Virus record (IMG/VR): IMGVR_UViG_3300025466_000214
Span: 1-20,740 of that record
Length of the DNA stretch: 20,740 bases
Source: a virus
Reading direction: 5' to 3' (one strand)
Under the pieces are notes generated by a model. It saw nothing but the letters and a program-made list of their open reading frames with translations, searched no databases and was not told the origin of the DNA. A program made the position numbers and the translations under genes. Positions 7,046 to 14,370 of the stretch are shown one piece after another (the stretch's first letter is position 1; every line of letters starts with the position of its first letter).

Positions 7046-7102
7046 ACTCACATAGGGTGAGTTTTATGCGGAAGTTCAACCGCGTAGTGGGTTAGAACCC
7101 AC
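7046..7102 (+). promoter_or_regulatory. Structured leader: three tandem hairpins
   Basis: Hairpin 1: ACTCAC (7046-7051) with GTGAGT (7057-7062). Hairpin 2: ATGCGG (7066-7071) with CCGCGT (7080-7085), one G-T wobble. Hairpin 3: GTGGG (7087-7091) with CCCAC (7098-7102). They are 1-3 bases apart and end just before the ribosome-binding site TAGGAG (7109-7114). Such a leader could stabilise the mRNA or tune translation of an abundant virion protein. Confidence 0.6.
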
Positions 7103-7121
7103 ATTTTCTAGGAGAAATAAA

Positions 7122-8348
7122 ATGGGACGTCCTTTAGCAAAAAGATATTTCGGTAATCTTAACACAAACGATACCGGAGATAATGCATCAACATATTCAC
7201 GTAGTTCACACGAAGGTATCGGTGGTCAAGGTGTTGCAAGTTACGGTACAATCGTAGCAGGTTCAGGTTGGACAACAATTCCAACTGTTTCATTCAGTGG
7301 CCCAACATTGCCAGGTGGACAATCAGTTGCTGGTACAGTACATTACAAAGCATTATCATTCGCTACAACAGCAAATGGTTCAGGTTATAACGTAGGTGAT
7401 GTAGTAGAAGTACACACAGGTACTGCAACTACGAAGGCACGTGCAACAGTTGCGGCTATTACTGTTGTTACAGCTACAAAACATTTAAACACAGGTACAG
7501 GTTACGCTGATGGTGATACAATCACATTTAGTTCAGGTTGGTCAACACCTTGTGTATTGCGTGTAAATCGTCCAGGTGGCGGTACAGGTAGCGCTGATAA
7601 CTATACTATTGTTAACCCAGGTGTTCGTAGTTCAGCAGCTCCAACTAACCCAGTATCTCCAGACAGTCACACTGGTTCTGGTTCTGGTGCAACTGTTGAC
7701 TTTGTATTCGGTGCATATTCATTCAGCGCACCAACAGTAGCAGGTGATTACACTACATTCCCAAGCACAAATAGTGCAGGTGTTTTAGATTCAATTAGTC
7801 CAGCAACTGGTACAGGTGCTAAAGCTGATATCACTATGGGTCTATTGAGCATTACCGTAACAGATCCAGGTTCTGGATACTTAAATGCTGCCGATGCAGC
7901 AGTAAGTTTCAGTGGTTCAACTGGTGCAGCAGCTACCGCAGTATTGACTACTGACGATGGTACACCATATGATGCAGAAGCATTCCCAGCTATCATTGCA
8001 TACGCTAAGACTACTTCAGGTGGCACAAACCAAATCGCTGACATCAATCGTCAACGTGGTTCACATCGTTATTACGTAACTACAGCAGATGGTTCAGCAG
8101 TTTGCCAATTGAAGACAACTGGTGCAGCAAGTTCTGCAGGTGAAATGACTATCAAGGCAACTGATAGTGCTGGTAAAACATATTATGTTCAAAAATTAAC
8201 AGCACACAGAGCAACACTAGTTCCTTATGGATCAAGCGGTTGGAACTTCCCATTGGTAAATTCTCAACCTCAATCAGTTCACTGGACTTTCAGTACTGGC
8301 GATACAACATACAACAGTGCTACATCTGTTGTTATCGAAAACGCTTAA
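7122..8348 (+). CDS. Late virion protein with Gly-rich beta repeats
   Basis: A 408-aa protein beginning MGRPLAKRYFGNLN, a start I recall from virion proteins of marine T4-like phages. TAGGAG is a strong ribosome-binding site. The sequence is Gly/Thr/Ser/Ala-rich and made of short beta repeats of the form G-S-G-[W/Y] followed by a strand: GSGWTTIPTVSFSG, GSGYNVGDVVEV, GTGYADGDTITF, GSGYLNAADAAVSFSG. The last about 110 residues form a separate domain (HRYYVTTADGSAVCQLKTTG, KTYYVQKL, TLVPYGSSGWNF). It has its own late-type promoter, a long structured leader, a narrow codon choice and a strong terminator, all suggesting high late expression. Decoration or tail surface protein is a reasonable guess; no enzyme motif is visible. 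Confidence 0.78.
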   Translation: MGRPLAKRYFGNLNTNDTGDNASTYSRSSHEGIGGQGVASYGTIVAGSGWTTIPTVSFSGPTLPGGQSVAGTVHYKALSFATTANGSGYNVGDVVEVHTGTATTKARATVAAITVVTATKHLNTGTGYADGDTITFSSGWSTPCVLRVNRPGGGTGSADNYTIVNPGVRSSAAPTNPVSPDSHTGSGSGATVDFVFGAYSFSAPTVAGDYTTFPSTNSAGVLDSISPATGTGAKADITMGLLSITVTDPGSGYLNAADAAVSFSGSTGAAATAVLTTDDGTPYDAEAFPAIIAYAKTTSGGTNQIADINRQRGSHRYYVTTADGSAVCQLKTTGAASSAGEMTIKATDSAGKTYYVQKLTAHRATLVPYGSSGWNFPLVNSQPQSVHWTFSTGDTTYNSATSVVIENA

Positions 8349-8364
8349 TTAATTTAAGCACAAC

Positions 8365-8392
8365 AAAAAAGCCGCTTTATGCGGCTTTTTTT
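8365..8392. terminator. Bidirectional rho-independent terminator
   Basis: GCCGC (8371-8375), loop TTTAT and GCGGC (8381-8385) are flanked by six A on the left and seven T on the right, so the hairpin works on both strands between convergent genes. The stop codon of the minus-strand Nudix gene lies in its loop. Confidence 0.9.
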
Positions 8393-8796
8393 ATTAGTTT
8401 CTGTAATTTATCTTGTACAACATCAAAGTTAATTGTGTTAAACAATCCCGGGTGTAATGGTTTTGGATAATGCTCAAACTCTACCCAAGCATAACCACAA
8501 TGTTCTTCATTTAGTTTAGGGATAAACTCAGCATCTACTTGACAAAAGAATGTGTGGTAGGTGAAGTTGTTATTTACAAACTTCTGTATTGGAATAAGTT
8601 TTGGTTCTTTTGGAAAATAGCCAAGTTCTTCTAAACATTCACGTTCAACACCTTCATACAGTGTTTCATCTTTTTCAACTTTGCCACCGGGAATGCCCCA
8701 GTTGCCTGGGTTTCTTTCATCGTTTCTTAGTAAGTATAAAAATCTATGTGAATCTATAGCGTAGAAGAAAATGCCTGCGCTAGTATTTGTTATCAT
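8377..8796 (-). CDS. Nudix hydrolase
   Basis: A 139-aa protein with a complete Nudix box, GGKVEKDETLYEGVE followed by RECLEELGY (about residues 36-59). It matches GX5EX7REUXEEXGU at every fixed position. Proteins of this family hydrolyse nucleoside diphosphates linked to another group X, such as oxidised dNTPs, NADH, ADP-ribose or capped RNA ends; the substrate cannot be read here. N-terminal TSAGIFFYAIDSHRFLYLLRN is the usual first strand pair. I start at ATG 8796 because an upstream GTG at 8838 lies inside the gp15-like gene with no spaced ribosome-binding site. A late-like GATAAATC ends 5 bases before the ATG. It is downstream of the gp15-like gene on the same strand. Confidence 0.9.
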   Translation of the reverse strand: MITNTSAGIFFYAIDSHRFLYLLRNDERNPGNWGIPGGKVEKDETLYEGVERECLEELGYFPKEPKLIPIQKFVNNNFTYHTFFCQVDAEFIPKLNEEHCGYAWVEFEHYPKPLHPGLFNTINFDVVQDKLQKLIKKAA

Positions 8797-8801
8797 ACTA
8801 T

Positions 8802-8809
8802 GATTTATC
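8802..8809 (-). promoter_or_regulatory. Weak late-type promoter motif GATAAATC
   Basis: On the minus strand, GATAAATC matches 7 of 8 positions of GATAAATA, the variant used elsewhere here. It lies 5 bases before the Nudix ATG, so transcription from it would give a leaderless or nearly leaderless message. Confidence 0.3.
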
Positions 8810-8815
8810 TCATAG

Positions 8816-10192
8816 TTAAATGACGATAGAATAATCACCTTCCGAATACCAACCTTCGTAACTCTTCATCCATACACCATCAGCCCAACGATATTGAACA
8901 CCTGAGTATAAGTTAGTAACGAATTGAGTATCGGGGAATAATTGGCTATCAAATGCAACTTCCCATCTACCTGTATTTGACACATATTGAATAATGTCAT
9001 TTGGATTTGCAGTTACACTGCCCCATGCAACACTAGTTCCATCTAATCCTTCAACGATTAGATAACGTTGACCATCTGCTGCTTCGGGTAATCCATGTTC
9101 AATACCACTAGACTCTTGTGGGCCAATAACATGAGGATTGATAACTCTATCCACAGGTGCTAGTGTGTCTTGTGGTAATGTATCATTGTCAAAACTTAAC
9201 AACAATATTCTATCATCAGATGGATGTAGAGCAAAGGTTGCAACAATCGGGTTGCTTAGATATGGATTGTCTAACCAAATTTGACTACTTGGTTTTATTG
9301 TGCCATACACGTTTAGTAAACTTGTCCAGTATAATTGTGTGTTAGGATTTTCTGGCAAGTCAATTGCTTCATTGTTTGGATATGAAGGTTGACTGCCCGG
9401 TACTAGTTGTAAGCTGTTGCCAATCAATAATACTTTGTATCCATATGGTGTGACTTTTTCTCGTGTACCTAACAACAACGAATCGTCTTTCATGTCAGTC
9501 AATGCATTGCCTTGGAAGATACTATTGATAATCTTATGAATAACACCAAGTTTCTTAACTTTAGCACTTGAACTTATCCAGACAGGCATGTAGAATTTCC
9601 AAGACATTACATCAATAGGATTACCTGAGCCAACAGGAATACTGCGACTACTGAAGGTTAGTCCATCTTGATATACTACTGATAATGAAGTCCAATCAAT
9701 AAAGTTATCAGTGCTTTGTAATTCCATTGCAGGATTAAACAATACACCAAGTTGCTCAATCAATTCTAGTTTTTGATTGTAGTTAGTTGTCCAAAAGTCT
9801 ACTGTGATACGCAATGTATACGGTACTGGCATTAGCCTTTCAACTGTAAATGCTTGTCCTTGGGTGTTTTCAAACTGTTGAGTATCAGCATTGTATGTAC
9901 GACGGCGAACATTCATTTTATCAATAAAGAATGGATCCTGTGTACGTTTTTGATCGTATTCTAATCCACTGATATAATAAGTAATCATGGGTGCACTTGG
10001 TACGCTGCTTGCACTATTATTAGCAATAATAGTACTTGCTTGACGACTTGAATCTCCATATTGAATTGGTACACGAACAAGTATAGGATTACCTGCAGGG
10101 TCGTTGCCCTTTGTTACTTGCCAGTCGGAAAAAATGCGACCAAATTGAATTAAAAAACGACGGATTTGATTATCGTAGAAGAATGCTGCCAT
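8816..10192 (-). CDS. 15: gp15-like tail sheath stabiliser / tail completion protein
   Basis: A 458-aa protein whose N-terminus, FFYDNQIRRFLIQFGRIFSD, lines up with the start of T4 gp15 (aromatic FYNSSFRRY-type opening). The strand LVRVPIQYGDSSRQ matches the T4 IRVPITYASKE segment. The middle holds RLMPVPYTLRITVDFWT, an acidic Glu-Leu-Gln-rich helix and PIDVMSWKFYMPVWISS, also found in cyanophage gp15. In T4 this protein caps the tail tube and sheath and joins tail to head. At 458 aa it exceeds T4 gp15 (about 270 aa). The extra C-terminus, from about 370 (DGQRYLIVEGLDGTSVAWG to the end), is a separate repeat-like domain. ACTAAATA and AAAAGG precede the ATG. Confidence 0.85.
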   Translation of the reverse strand: MAAFFYDNQIRRFLIQFGRIFSDWQVTKGNDPAGNPILVRVPIQYGDSSRQASTIIANNSASSVPSAPMITYYISGLEYDQKRTQDPFFIDKMNVRRRTYNADTQQFENTQGQAFTVERLMPVPYTLRITVDFWTTNYNQKLELIEQLGVLFNPAMELQSTDNFIDWTSLSVVYQDGLTFSSRSIPVGSGNPIDVMSWKFYMPVWISSSAKVKKLGVIHKIINSIFQGNALTDMKDDSLLLGTREKVTPYGYKVLLIGNSLQLVPGSQPSYPNNEAIDLPENPNTQLYWTSLLNVYGTIKPSSQIWLDNPYLSNPIVATFALHPSDDRILLLSFDNDTLPQDTLAPVDRVINPHVIGPQESSGIEHGLPEAADGQRYLIVEGLDGTSVAWGSVTANPNDIIQYVSNTGRWEVAFDSQLFPDTQFVTNLYSGVQYRWADGVWMKSYEGWYSEGDYSIVI

Positions 10193-10207
10193 ATAGTACC
10201 TTTTAAC

Positions 10208-10215
10208 TATTTAGT
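10208..10215 (-). promoter_or_regulatory. Late-type promoter motif ACTAAATA
   Basis: On the minus strand ACTAAATA ends 15 bases before the gp15-like ATG, leaving a leader of about 10 bases that still holds AAAAGG. The same C-for-A variant (GCTAAATA) precedes the tail sheath gene. It overlaps the stop of the small zinc-finger ORF. Confidence 0.45.
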
Positions 10216-10339
10216 GCTTGTGAAATCGCTTAAATGCAGGAAGAGTAGTTTCCTTATCGCACACGCTACAGTACATTTTTATTTTGTTAGGATCTATTCT
10301 ATCTGCATTATTAAAAGGGTGTTCTTTGTTAGCTAACAT
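10211..10339 (-). CDS. Tiny zinc-finger protein, start uncertain
   Basis: From ATG 10339 the ORF encodes 42 aa: an N-terminal MLANKEHPFNNADRIDPNKI and then YCSVCDKETTLPAFKRFHKH. The spacing Cys-x2-Cys-x12-His-x-His suggests one bound zinc. The frame stays open upstream all the way to the stop of the 685-aa gene at 10412-10414. The 24 codons between (SKGTHAFQQEENK and on) look like real protein but contain no ATG, GTG or TTG. So either the start is unusual, the gene is short, or the codons arise by readthrough or frameshift. An AAAGG with a well-spaced ATG lies at 10391 in another frame and opens a 19-codon reading frame rich in Lys. Function unknown; single-finger phage proteins are often nucleic-acid- or protein-binding. 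Confidence 0.5.
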   Translation of the reverse strand: MLANKEHPFNNADRIDPNKIKMYCSVCDKETTLPAFKRFHKH

Positions 10340-10411
10340 TTTTTGTTGTGCTTCTTTAGCTTTTTGTTTATTTTCTTCTTGTTGAAAAGCATGGGTACCT
10401 TTAGATAACTC

Positions 10412-12469
10412 TTAATCTACTTGTATTTTTAAGATGTTTGAAAGAGGTTGTTGCTGTGGAATTGTTGTACCATCAGTCAATGTAGTTGTTGCAGTGTTAT
10501 TTACAAATGATCCCATCAATGTTTCACTTGATGTAGGACCTGCTTGTGCTCTAACATTAACACCGATACGTACCCATAATGTACCATCATATCTGTATAA
10601 GATATTAGGTAGATAATCAGTACGCAAGAAATAGTCGCCTAAATTAGGGTTAGTCGGGAATGTTATTCCTGATCCAGTTGGTAGTCCGTTTGGAGCAGTA
10701 CCATCACCGATTAAATATCCATTAGTATAACCAAATCCTTGAGGAGTAAACTGTTTGATATATGCAAATCTAGGATCAGCGTCAGCACGATAATCCATGA
10801 CGTTTTGCTGTATTGGGTTGCCAGTGAAACTTGCACCCAATGTAATGGTCGCACCTACTGGGATATTTGCAATAGTTGGCTTGCTAACTGTAATTGTATT
10901 AGCAGTTGCATCATATCCTGCTAGTAATGTACCAGGTGCAAATGCATCAATAACTGTAGTCGCGCCGTTTGTTTCTGATAGTGATGCGTTGATATCTAAA
11001 TCCAATGAACCCACTTCATCATAATATGTATCTAAGTTCAATGGATCAATTGCTTGTTGTACATGCAACACAGTAGAACCAGTTGGTATAGATTGTGCTG
11101 CTATCAAGTAAATACTTGGATATTGGTCAGTATGCGAATATGTATTATCTGCTGTACCGTATGGTTCTGTGATAACACTTGTAGCTTTAATTTTAAGTAC
11201 GGGTGTTGAGTCAACTAATCCAGAACCAGTATCAGTTTTTTCAGGAAGAATTTCTGCTTCTTGAATGCTGACTTTAACAAATTCTTGCAATGCAACTATA
11301 TCATCTTCTGTTAGTTTAAACAATTCTTTACGTGCGGCAGCACCGATACGAATTGCTGGACTAGGATTTTTATATTTAGGATTGTAGACTAAAGCAAGTT
11401 CACCCCTAATTGGAGTAGGACTATTTGGATTACTTAAAATTCTAACTGGATTAGCAGGTTGACTTCCCTGTGCATCAATTGTTGGTACAAGATATAGTTG
11501 ACTTCTATCGTACCCATTTTTAGGTACCAATCGTGCTGCTTCTGCAATTGCGGCATCATTTATAGCAATGTTTGTGTTGTAACGACTGATAATGTCTGAT
11601 AGATTATCAGCACTACTCAATTGCCACATAGGTGTGAAATATGTTGCGTTGGTTACAGGAGTTCCAAAAGGTGGACTACCATTGACCATATAGGTGATAC
11701 CGTTTTCAGTGACCATTGATCCTGAACTATATGTAGCTGTATTTGAGTATGCCGCACCGGTGCAAGGTGTACCTGCTGGAATATTACCTAGTGTCGTGTA
11801 TGTTTTATCACCATACGTAACGGTATAACCTGCAACATACGTACTATTACTATTCCAATTACCAAGATAGTTATCTTTGTTAATTGGTTGGCTTAATATT
11901 GTGCTAAACTCTTGACTATCAACTAGTGGTTCACACTTGATACGCCACAAGTGCGGATACCATGTTTGTGTAAATCCTTCACTAGCAAAGTTAGCATCGG
12001 TTACTTGATAGTATCTACGTAATCCAATTGGCAATGTTTCATTCAATGGATGATAGTCAGTTAAGTGAGGTAGTTCAAACACGTCGCCAACCATCAACTT
12101 ACGGCCCACAGTATCAATCATATCATTATAATGTACTGTGATAAAGATAATATCGTTGTTTAGAAACAATCCAAACTGACTTAAATCAAAGTCTAGGTTC
12201 TGAACGTTGTAATGCCCACGTAATATATAAATGTCAGGTGCGTAAGTTCTATCACGGTTCTCTAAAAACAATAAGTCTTGAATTTTAGTAGGATCAAGTG
12301 TAGTATTTTGAGGTTGTGTTAAATCGGTACTTGTGCCCTGATTTGAGGGACCCAAATATTTGTGAATGTATAAATCTGTGGCCCCAACAGTAAACATTTC
12401 CTTGATTGTTCTATCAAGGAACTTGAAGTCGTTAGATTTGGTTGGCCTATAAAGCGAGAGTCTTGGCAT
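10412..12469 (-). CDS. Large T4-type virion protein, possibly gp14-like neck protein
   Basis: A 685-aa protein. I start at ATG 12469 (MPRLSLYRPTKSNDFKFLDR) because a late-type CATAAATA lies just upstream at 12490-12497. An upstream ATG at 12520 would place the start before that promoter. Residues 20-190 include MFTVGATDLYIHKYLG, PDIYILRGHYNVQNLDFDLSQFGLFLNND, GDVFELPHL and TWYPHLWRIKCEPLVDSQEF. Their order recalls neck protein gp14 of T4-like phages (a DIY motif, then FGL, then GDV-x-x-x-P), but this is a weak match. At 205-265 are two units resembling carbohydrate-binding family 5/12: WNSNSTYVAGYTVTYGDKTY and YSNTATYSSGSMVTENGITY. The C-terminal half is beta-rich, with DGTLWVRIGV near the end. 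It is on the strand of gp15, its likely partner. Confidence 0.75.
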   Translation of the reverse strand: MPRLSLYRPTKSNDFKFLDRTIKEMFTVGATDLYIHKYLGPSNQGTSTDLTQPQNTTLDPTKIQDLLFLENRDRTYAPDIYILRGHYNVQNLDFDLSQFGLFLNNDIIFITVHYNDMIDTVGRKLMVGDVFELPHLTDYHPLNETLPIGLRRYYQVTDANFASEGFTQTWYPHLWRIKCEPLVDSQEFSTILSQPINKDNYLGNWNSNSTYVAGYTVTYGDKTYTTLGNIPAGTPCTGAAYSNTATYSSGSMVTENGITYMVNGSPPFGTPVTNATYFTPMWQLSSADNLSDIISRYNTNIAINDAAIAEAARLVPKNGYDRSQLYLVPTIDAQGSQPANPVRILSNPNSPTPIRGELALVYNPKYKNPSPAIRIGAAARKELFKLTEDDIVALQEFVKVSIQEAEILPEKTDTGSGLVDSTPVLKIKATSVITEPYGTADNTYSHTDQYPSIYLIAAQSIPTGSTVLHVQQAIDPLNLDTYYDEVGSLDLDINASLSETNGATTVIDAFAPGTLLAGYDATANTITVSKPTIANIPVGATITLGASFTGNPIQQNVMDYRADADPRFAYIKQFTPQGFGYTNGYLIGDGTAPNGLPTGSGITFPTNPNLGDYFLRTDYLPNILYRYDGTLWVRIGVNVRAQAGPTSSETLMGSFVNNTATTTLTDGTTIPQQQPLSNILKIQVD

Positions 12470-12489
12470 AGTTTGATCCAATTGTCTTG

Positions 12490-12497
12490 TATTTATG
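12490..12497 (-). promoter_or_regulatory. T4 late-type promoter motif CATAAATA
   Basis: On the minus strand it lies 20 bases before the 685-aa gene's ATG. It is back to back with the early sigma70 promoter 24 bases away on the other strand, so this 100-base gap is an early/late divergent promoter pair. Confidence 0.55.
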
Positions 12498-12520
12498 ACT
12501 AAAGTATTACCACAAAACAC

Positions 12521-12549
12521 TTGACAATAAATGGAATCTCATATATAAT
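12521..12549 (+). promoter_or_regulatory. Consensus sigma70 promoter (early)
   Basis: TTGACA (12521-12526) and TATAAT (12544-12549) are both perfect hexamers with a 17-base spacer. The expected start is near 12556, giving a 19-base leader with AGGAG (12565-12569) before the ATG at 12575. This is the clearest host-type promoter in the window and probably drives the whole operon to 14804. Confidence 0.9.
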
Positions 12550-12574
12550 TGATACATTGTTAATAGGAGCATAC

Positions 12575-13732
12575 ATGGCAACTCGCAAGCCGAAACTTAC
12601 AGGCGATCACTTTGTTAAAGCACTGAACCCAAAACATGCAGATACAAAATACACAGGGGACGAACCTTTCTTCCCCATGCAGCCACAAAATGAAGACCGT
12701 ACTATTGCACTTACCCGTGCTTTTACATGGTACCATCACTTCTATGCTAAAAAAGATGCAAAAGAACTATTGTGTCAGTACTTAGAACTACATAGCCGTT
12801 CTGACGAAGCCAAAAAGGTCCGTAGGGTCCATGAAAGTGAATTCCTGATGACACTTTGTTGGCTAGCCCGCATGAATTTGCGCGGGCTTGAGTTGAGTGA
12901 ACACGAAGAATTGACACTTGAGAATGAAATTTCGAGATTGGTTAAGTTAGTCAACAAACCTGAAGTTGTCGAAAAAGAGGAAGTTGTGTCCAATCGTCCC
13001 AATGTGCAAGAAATCATGCGAGAAAAAGCACGTGAGGCAGCAGGTGAACTTGAGGGTATGTTTGACGAGTTTTACGTTGACGGCAAGACCTCAATGAAAA
13101 CAGTTGATGTTGTTGCAAAATACAATGTCATGTCACAGCATATCCCAATTATCTTAGAAATCTGGAAAGCGAAAAAGGAAGAGTTTGAAATGTTGTCTGA
13201 AACTGACGACCGTGAACTCAAAGAATCCTATGGTAATCTAGGTAAAATTCAGTTGCGTAACATTCTTAAATTCATTGAGAATGTCATTGGTGACTTGAAC
13301 AGTTATATCTCAATTAAGAAAGCAAGCAAGGCTCCGCGCAAACGCAAAGCAGTTCCTGTTGAGAAGATTGTTGCTAAACTTAAATACTTAAAGGAATTCA
13401 AAGATGCAGTCAATAAACTTGACCTCGTATCAGTACACCCTACTAAATTACACGGAGCTAGTGAAGCATGGGTTTACGACACAGCAAAGCGTAAACTTCA
13501 CCACTATATCGCCGATGAATACTCAAAGAGTTTCACGGTCAAAGGCAACGCTTTACTTGGTTTTGACACAAATATTTCCGAAATCAAAACTCTTAGAAAG
13601 CCAGGTGAGCAAATTAAGGAAATCATGGGTTCTAAGCCTGCCGCAAGAAAGTATTTCAAAGACATTAAAGCAGTCAGTGCGACTCCTAATGGCCGATTCA
13701 ACGAGAATATGCTAATCCTGCGATGCTTTTGA
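12575..13732 (+). CDS. Conserved phage protein, 385 aa, unknown function
   Basis: I start at ATG 12575 (MATRKPKLTGDHFVKAL), 5 bases after AGGAG. A TTG at 12521 is the -35 box and cannot be the start. The protein is soluble, highly charged and mostly helical. It has an acidic central stretch (about 140-165), a region with FYVDGKTSMKTVD and a basic patch KKASKAPRKRKAVPVEK near 268-285. The C-terminal part contains KLHGASEAWVYDTAKRKLHHYIADE, SFTVKGNALLGFDT and KTLRKPGEQIKEI. I recall this last region from T4-like marine phages without a function. The basic patch could bind nucleic acid. A consensus host promoter makes it early. It heads the operon that ends in MazG, so a role in takeover or DNA metabolism is possible. 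Confidence 0.82.
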   Translation: MATRKPKLTGDHFVKALNPKHADTKYTGDEPFFPMQPQNEDRTIALTRAFTWYHHFYAKKDAKELLCQYLELHSRSDEAKKVRRVHESEFLMTLCWLARMNLRGLELSEHEELTLENEISRLVKLVNKPEVVEKEEVVSNRPNVQEIMREKAREAAGELEGMFDEFYVDGKTSMKTVDVVAKYNVMSQHIPIILEIWKAKKEEFEMLSETDDRELKESYGNLGKIQLRNILKFIENVIGDLNSYISIKKASKAPRKRKAVPVEKIVAKLKYLKEFKDAVNKLDLVSVHPTKLHGASEAWVYDTAKRKLHHYIADEYSKSFTVKGNALLGFDTNISEIKTLRKPGEQIKEIMGSKPAARKYFKDIKAVSATPNGRFNENMLILRCF

Positions 13733-13748
13733 TTGACAAGGTGTAATA

Positions 13749-13958
13749 ATGAACGAAGCTGAAAACACTTTTAGGACACTAAAGGAAGAACCACTACTTA
13801 TTAAAAGTGTGTGGTGCTACTTAGGTGTACATAGGTGGACTCAGTGGAGTAAGCCCATGAATCGTATTGAGGGCGCATACAATGTTGACTTGCAAACTAG
13901 GACCTGTAGTTGTTGCAATCAGTATAGTGTTAAAGTTTTGAGAAAGACATATAGATGA
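13749..13958 (+). CDS. Small Cys/His protein, possible zinc ribbon
   Basis: A 69-aa protein. VWCYLGVHRWTQWS near residues 21-34 and TRTCSCCNQ near 51-59 give Cys, His and a Cys-x-Cys-Cys cluster that could hold zinc. The pattern C-x4-H-[R]-W-x2-W-S followed by R-T-C-x2-C is common in tiny phage proteins of unknown role. AAGG is suitably placed before the ATG. Its last four bases (ATGA) overlap the start of the next gene, so translation is coupled. It lies 16 bases after the 385-aa gene and is probably on the same early transcript. Confidence 0.7.
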   Translation: MNEAENTFRTLKEEPLLIKSVWCYLGVHRWTQWSKPMNRIEGAYNVDLQTRTCSCCNQYSVKVLRKTYR

Positions 13959-14158
13959 ACAACCGAATTCGAGAATTGCTGACTGAGACCAAACCTTACG
14001 GTGTTGGCATTGGGTTGATTTGTATGAATGAAATTGAAAAGTTCGCTGAGTTATTGATTCGTGAATGTGCTGAGGTTGCCGATAATGCTGATGCTACTAG
14101 AGAAAAATGGCAAAGTATTGGCAAATTTGTAAAAGAACATTTTGGAGTTGAAGAATGA
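13955..14158 (+). CDS. Small phage protein, unknown
   Basis: A 67-aa protein, mostly helical: MNEIEKFAELLIRECAEVADNAD in the middle and IGKFVKEHFGVEE at the end. The segment E-K-F-A-E-L-[I/L]-[I/V]-R-E-C recurs in many small phage proteins, from memory, but no activity is attached to it. It overlaps both neighbours by ATGA, so it is made by translational coupling in the MazG operon. Its ribosome-binding site is weak (GAAAG within the previous gene), which fits coupling. Confidence 0.68.
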   Translation: MNNRIRELLTETKPYGVGIGLICMNEIEKFAELLIRECAEVADNADATREKWQSIGKFVKEHFGVEE

Positions 14159-14370
14159 TTGATCCTAGATCACAGGAAGAAAAATTAGCAAGAATGGATG
14201 AGTTGATGAAGCCAATTGAGCAACAACTTATGATGTGTGATGACTATAAAGACCAATTAATGATGGCTAGTTCTATGATGGTCACTGCTTGCGATTTATT
14301 TACTCAACATATGGGTACAGAAGGTGCGAAAGAAATGTTTACAATTTTTATGGAGAGAAATTTCAAATGA
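14155..14370 (+). CDS. Small Met-rich helical phage protein, unknown
   Basis: A 71-aa protein with no recognised family. It is Met-rich (MDELMKPIEQQLMMCDDYKDQ, MMASSMMVTACDLF) and acidic, predicted as two or three amphipathic helices. It is too polar for a membrane anchor. Start and stop both overlap neighbours by ATGA, the third such junction in a row. The purine-rich GGAG before the next gene lies inside its end. A small adaptor or host-modulating protein is conceivable, but nothing shows it. Confidence 0.65.
   Translation: MIDPRSQEEKLARMDELMKPIEQQLMMCDDYKDQLMMASSMMVTACDLFTQHMGTEGAKEMFTIFMERNFK

Noticed and set aside
7041-7110. tRNA gene in the 7122 leader (GTGGG-loop-CCCAC like a T-arm)
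   Set aside because: The loop has 6 bases instead of 7, no acceptor stem forms, and there is no D-arm; it is a leader hairpin.
12226-12233. Plus-strand TATAAATG as a late promoter
   Set aside because: It lies inside a minus-strand coding region with no plus-strand gene after it.
12521-12574. TTG start for the 385-aa gene
   Set aside because: The TTG is the first codon-like triplet of the -35 box TTGACA; AGGAG and ATG at 12575 are clear.
13733-13750. TTGACA followed by TAATAAT as a promoter before 13749
   Set aside because: The spacing is only 5 bases; nothing like a -10 lies at 16-18 bases. The small gene is read from the upstream operon.
14289-14366. N-terminal extension of MazG from ATG 14289
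   Set aside because: It overlaps the preceding coupled gene and adds residues unlike the family; ATGA coupling at 14367 fits the operon.
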